The translations under genes and the position numbers were made by a program. Below the pieces are notes generated by a model. The model was not told the origin of the DNA. It saw nothing but the letters and a program-made list of their open reading frames with translations, and did not search any database. Positions 60,614 to 64,000 of a DNA stretch of 64,000 nucleotides are shown piece after piece. Source of the stretch: Aliivibrio sp. EL58 (lineage in GTDB: Bacteria; Pseudomonadota; Gammaproteobacteria; Enterobacterales; Vibrionaceae); the NCBI RefSeq assembly GCF_900312675.1, contig NZ_OMPC01000009.1:434001-498000 (forward strand). Reading direction: 5' to 3'. Position 1 is the stretch's first letter. Each line of letters opens with the position of its first letter.

Positions 60614-61051
60614 ATGCTCACTGAAAAGCTATCAGGCTTAGAATTAATGCAGGCAATGGTGACGGGGGATTTTCCTCATCCATCAATGGCTGATGTTGTT
60701 CCAATGAAAATTATCTCAGCAGAATATGGCAACGTGGTGTTTGAAGCGATGGCTGACGAACGACACTTAAACCCACTTGGTGGCGTACATGGTGGTTTCT
60801 TCGCAACGGTGATGGATTTAGTGACAGGTTGCGCTGTTCATACGACATTAGAGCCGAATATTGGGTATGGAACGATTGATTTGCATGTAAAGATGCTCAG
60901 AGCCATCCCTAAAAATACGTTATTGATTGCAGAAAGCCGGGTGATTCAATCTGGTTATTCTTTGGGGATATCGGAAGGAAGTTTGAAAGATGAAAAAGGG
61001 AATTTATATGCCCATGCGACCGCAACTTGTATGATCTATCGGGATAAATGA
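60614..61051 (+). CDS. PaaI-family thioesterase (hotdog fold)
   Basis: The 145-residue protein has the hotdog helix and strand pattern NPLGGVHGGFFATVMDLVTGCAV (with the HGG and D motif), IDLHVKMLRAIPKNT and KGNLYAHATATCMI. It hydrolyses acyl-CoA thioesters, probably aromatic or short-chain. AAGGA lies 6 nt before the ATG at 60614; a GTG one codon earlier is in frame. The gene is alone on the + strand. Confidence 0.9.
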   Translation: MLTEKLSGLELMQAMVTGDFPHPSMADVVPMKIISAEYGNVVFEAMADERHLNPLGGVHGGFFATVMDLVTGCAVHTTLEPNIGYGTIDLHVKMLRAIPKNTLLIAESRVIQSGYSLGISEGSLKDEKGNLYAHATATCMIYRDK

Positions 61052-61108
61052 TACCAGTTAATGATAATGTGGTATTAGATTTACAGGTATACTAATTAAG
61101 GATGCGCC

Positions 61109-61375
61109 ATGTTGTTTAAATTGATTTTTCTATTTGCTGCACTAACGCTACATGGTATTAGGATGAACCCTTATTCTCCAGCACTTCTTTATACTGTCCC
61201 TCTTGTGTTAATGAGTTTGCTATCTGGTTCTTCATTCTTTATGTCGTTGGTATGGGGTGTGATAACTCTGTGTGTATCATTTGTGTATTTTTCGCTATTA
61301 ACTAATGTGTCCAGTGGTCCAAGACATTATGCAATTATTATTTTGGGGGGAATATTATTAATTTTCTTTGTGTAA
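61109..61375 (+). CDS. Small membrane protein, 88 aa
   Basis: Nearly the whole protein is hydrophobic, with three helices (LFKLIFLFAALTLHGI; LYTVPLVLMSLLSGSSFFMSL; YAIIILGGILLIFFV). No family is recognised. AAGGATGCGCC precedes the ATG. It is followed by a strong hairpin shared with the convergent oxidoreductase gene. Confidence 0.6.
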   Translation: MLFKLIFLFAALTLHGIRMNPYSPALLYTVPLVLMSLLSGSSFFMSLVWGVITLCVSFVYFSLLTNVSSGPRHYAIIILGGILLIFFV

Positions 61376-61468
61376 ACAAAATCAGCAGTTAAAGACGCGG
61401 ATAAGAGAACATTGGTGATGCGTGGATTTTTAATACAATTAGAGTTGGAAGTATAATAAAGAAGAATA

Positions 61469-61496
61469 AAAGCAGTATATTTCTATACTGCTTTTG
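61469..61496. terminator. Bidirectional terminator
   Basis: AAAAGCAGTATA and TATACTGCTTTT form a perfect 12-bp stem with a TTTC loop, with A and T runs on the two sides. It serves the converging 88-aa gene and the FAD oxidoreductase gene. Confidence 0.93.
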
Positions 61497-61507
61497 GATT
61501 CAGCTAA

Positions 61508-63118
61508 TTACGCGTTTTTTAGCATATCTAGAGCAACCGCCTCAGCGATTTTAATTCCATCAATACCTGCAGATAAAATACCACCGGCATAACCTGCGCC
61601 TTCACCACCTGGGTATAATCCTTTCGTGTTTAGACTTTGGAAGTCTGCGCCACGTTTGATTTGTACCGGAGATGAGGTACGAGTTTCTACGCCAGTTAGC
61701 ATGGCATCTTTACTGTCAAATCCACGGATTTTCTTAGCAAATGCAGGCAGAGCTTCACGAATCGCTTCAATCGCAAAATCTGGAAGTGCATCGCTAAGAT
61801 CTGTCATTTTAACGTTAGGCTTATAAGATGGTTCAACGTTTTCAAACGGCTTACCTTTACCAGCCGCAAGGAAGTCACCCACCATTTGAGCTGGAGCATC
61901 ATAGTTACTTCCGCCCATTACGTATGCATGGCGTTCTAGCTTACGTTGTAGAGCAATACCTTGCAGCGGATCATTATTAAAGTCTTCAGGTGAGATACCA
62001 ACAACGATTGCACTGTTTGCATTACGCTCACTACGTGAATATTGGCTCATACCGTTAGTTACTACTGCATGTTCTTCTGACGTAGCAGCAACAACAACAC
62101 CACCCGGACACATACAGAAGCTGTATACAGAGCGGCCATTTTTACAGTGGTGCACGAGTTTGTAATCAGCTGCGCCTAGAAGTGGGTGGCCTGCATTTTT
62201 ACCAAATCGAGCTTGGTCAATCATCTCTTGTTTGTGTTCAACACGGAAACCAATTGAGAATGATTGAGCGTCCATACGAACACCTTTGTCATGTAGCATT
62301 TGGAATGTATCACGCGCACTATGACCAATCGCAGCAACAACGTGTTTACTATTAATGACTTCGCCACCGTTTAGTGTCACGCCTGTCACTTGTCCGTCTT
62401 CGATATTGATTTCATCAACGCGAGTTTCAAAACGAATGTCACCGCCTAGCTCAATGATTTTACTGCGCATTTGTGAAACCATCGTCACTAACTTATAAGT
62501 ACCGATATGAGGCTTACTTACGTAGATGATTTCAGCAGGAGCACCGGCTGCAACAAATTCTGTTTTTACTTTAAGTCCTAGGAAGCCTGGATCTTTCACT
62601 TGGCTGTATAGCTTGCCATCAGAGAACGTGCCTGCGCCGCCTTCACCAAACTGAACGTTTGATTCTGTGTTTAATTCACTGGTACGCCAAAAACGGAAGG
62701 TATCTTTTGCACGTTCATGTACTGACTTACCACGTTCTAATACGATTGGTTTGAATCCCATTTGCGCTAAGATAAGTGCAACAAATAAACCACATGGGCC
62801 CATACCAATAACGATAGGGCGCTCAGTTAAATCAGCAGGAGCAGTGGCAACGTATTTGTATTCTGTGTCAGGTGAAACACGAATATTATGGTTGTCTTCA
62901 ACGTTGCCTAGTAGCTGCTCTTCATTCACGTCTTGCAGGGCAATATCTAGTGTGTAGATTAAGAAAATTTGATTCTTTTTACGTGCGTCATAGCCACGTT
63001 TAAATACATGGATATCAACCAGCTGTTCTTCAGTAATAGACAGTGTGCTTAAAACTGCATTTTTCAGTTCGTCTTCACTGTGATCCAGCGGTAATTTAAC
63101 TTGGTTGATACGTATCAT
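61508..63118 (-). CDS. FAD-dependent NAD(P)/FAD oxidoreductase (COG2509 type), 536 aa
   Basis: The N-terminal 95 residues form a separate small domain. The FAD-binding Rossmann motif (VIGMGPCGLFVALILAQMGF with ERG) begins near residue 102. A second family motif, FGEGGAGTFSDGKLYSQVKD, is at about 155. SGGGxK-like ends appear as GGEGAGYAGGILSAGIDG near residue 505, and SFCMCPGG lies in the middle. The family is uncharacterised but widely conserved. It is a single gene after a bidirectional terminator, and its start is preceded by AGGTGAATT on its strand. Confidence 0.9.
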   Translation of the reverse strand: MIRINQVKLPLDHSEDELKNAVLSTLSITEEQLVDIHVFKRGYDARKKNQIFLIYTLDIALQDVNEEQLLGNVEDNHNIRVSPDTEYKYVATAPADLTERPIVIGMGPCGLFVALILAQMGFKPIVLERGKSVHERAKDTFRFWRTSELNTESNVQFGEGGAGTFSDGKLYSQVKDPGFLGLKVKTEFVAAGAPAEIIYVSKPHIGTYKLVTMVSQMRSKIIELGGDIRFETRVDEINIEDGQVTGVTLNGGEVINSKHVVAAIGHSARDTFQMLHDKGVRMDAQSFSIGFRVEHKQEMIDQARFGKNAGHPLLGAADYKLVHHCKNGRSVYSFCMCPGGVVVAATSEEHAVVTNGMSQYSRSERNANSAIVVGISPEDFNNDPLQGIALQRKLERHAYVMGGSNYDAPAQMVGDFLAAGKGKPFENVEPSYKPNVKMTDLSDALPDFAIEAIREALPAFAKKIRGFDSKDAMLTGVETRTSSPVQIKRGADFQSLNTKGLYPGGEGAGYAGGILSAGIDGIKIAEAVALDMLKNA

Positions 63119-63219
63119 AATTCACCTGATAGTTGGCATGAAAATAAGCGCGTAGTTTACGTGATCTATCTCAAAAATGTAATCAATATTACCGCTTAAA
63201 AACGGCAAAAGTACTCATT

Positions 63220-64000
63220 TTATATCACACCATACCAATGATGTTTTTTTGCCAGTTTTTTCAATAATGTAATTTCATTTTCTGAACTCACTTTTAACCA
63301 TTCTATTAGATCATCAATTACGGCTGAATGGGTTCGTTGGTGTCCATAATAGGTCCATGCACTGTGCTGAATTTTCACATTTTCAGGGCAATAGAAGAAG
63401 CCTCTTTCTAATTCTTGAAGTATTAACAATAAATCGGTAACGGTTACACCTTGTCCTGATAAACAGGCACTTAATGCGAGATCTAGAGAAAGAAAACTGG
63501 TATTTCTTATCTGTTGATACGGGGGCATAGCGACATCTGCTAACCACATCTTCCAATCGTGGTGATCAAGCGTAGGGTGCAATCTTGGCATAGTTAAAAT
63601 TGAATCTATATTCGTATGCTCTGTTGCGATACTTGCGGCACACACTGGGGCCATAAACTCTTCTCGAAGAAGGAACATATTTTCTTTGTTGTCGTAATGA
63701 TCTTTTAAGCGTGTATGGAAGATCAGTAGATCATAATCTGGGTTATCTAAACATTCGTCTTCTTCTAAAGAAGGGATAATTACGATTTCGTAATCAGGGT
63801 AACGTTCATTAAGCTCTCGAACTTTAGGGATGAGTACTCGAGTAGCAAAGCTGAGCGTTGCTTTGATAACGATTCGTTTCTGTTTTGGCTCTTGCCAAGA
63901 TGAAATGATTGATTCTAATGTGGAATAGTTACCTTGTAACGCATGATAAAGCTCTAATCCTTGTAAAGTCAGTTCAATGGCTCGATGCTTTCGTATAATC
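63220..64000 (-). CDS. LysR family regulator, 3' part; 5' end outside window
   Basis: On the minus strand the frame is open from the window edge (IRKHRAIELTLQGLELY) to the stop at 63220. The helix-turn-helix lies outside the window. The visible part is the end of the DNA-binding domain linker and the LysR substrate-binding domain (IVIKATLSFATRVLIPKVRE, LLIFHTRLKD, VTVTDLLLI). The HxxIELTxxG pattern suits the GcvA/DsdC-like branch. The internal ATG at 63678 is not the real start. Confidence 0.85.
   Translation of the reverse strand, partial: IIRKHRAIELTLQGLELYHALQGNYSTLESIISSWQEPKQKRIVIKATLSFATRVLIPKVRELNERYPDYEIVIIPSLEEDECLDNPDYDLLIFHTRLKDHYDNKENMFLLREEFMAPVCAASIATEHTNIDSILTMPRLHPTLDHHDWKMWLADVAMPPYQQIRNTSFLSLDLALSACLSGQGVTVTDLLLILQELERGFFYCPENVKIQHSAWTYYGHQRTHSAVIDDLIEWLKVSSENEITLLKKLAKKHHWYGVI

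Noticed and set aside
1-64000. Integron integrase, attI and tRNA genes
   Set aside because: No intI-like frame and no cloverleaf-like tRNA sequence was noticed on either strand; attI could not be assigned without an integrase.

Overview
The window looks like chromosomal DNA of a low-GC Vibrionaceae, most like Aliivibrio (the Vibrio fischeri group). The evidence is the AT-rich base composition, Vibrio-style housekeeping genes, and a long run of integron cassettes separated by VCR-like attC sites. No tRNA or rRNA gene, CRISPR array or intact insertion sequence was seen.

Positions 1-28.8 kb are ordinary chromosome. They hold the 3' end of an RlhA-like U32 peptidase gene, an acetyltransferase, a large secreted phosphatase-superfamily enzyme and a 5-oxoproline (pyroglutamate) island. 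The island has a divergent LysR regulator, a DUF1445 protein, pxpABC, an NRAMP-like YcsG transporter, a DUF969/DUF979 membrane pair and pcp. Together these would release pyroglutamate from peptides, import it and open it to glutamate. Then come a dCache chemoreceptor, an MltC-like lytic transglycosylase, a periplasmic-sensor HD-GYP protein and a complete formate dehydrogenase region. That region has fdhD, DUF3305, DUF3306, a polyferredoxin, a TorD-type chaperone, a small Tat protein and fdhABC; a good sigma-54 promoter lies before the polyferredoxin gene.

Positions about 29-52 kb are accessory. From 30.7 to 51.9 kb there are small genes, nearly all on the + strand, each followed by a complete, shortened or degenerate attC site. 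No integron integrase is visible on either strand. Four attC classes are present: a VCR-like class of about 125 bp, a 175-bp class present twice, an AT-rich class built around ATCAACACG, and a heterologous class of about 90 bp. Cargo includes a predicted nuclease, membrane proteins, acetyltransferases, two DUF1778/GNAT toxin-antitoxin modules, YnfA, a Nudix hydrolase, an APH-like kinase, a type IV pilin, a GST, a tandem-HEPN protein and a GIY-YIG-like protein. The most interesting cassette (about 43.96-46.17 kb) is a complete retron. It has a structured msr-msd RNA bounded by a perfect 12-bp a1/a2 inverted repeat, followed by a reverse transcriptase fused to a TOPRIM domain (Ec67/Eco2-like). 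Several cassette genes are broken: one has an in-frame amber codon, one antitoxin is frameshifted and chimeric, one GNAT gene is truncated, and a probable IS91-type remnant lies beside a broken attC.

Positions 52-64 kb return to chromosome-like genes: RNase HI with a viroplasmin domain, PhnA/YjdM, YkgJ, RidA, an ACT-domain protein, ChbG/YdjC, Maa, DUF1090, PhzF, PaaI, a large FAD oxidoreductase and the 3' part of a LysR gene cut by the window end. A small minus-strand gene at 54.5-54.9 kb is switched out of frame by an exact 16-bp tandem duplication.
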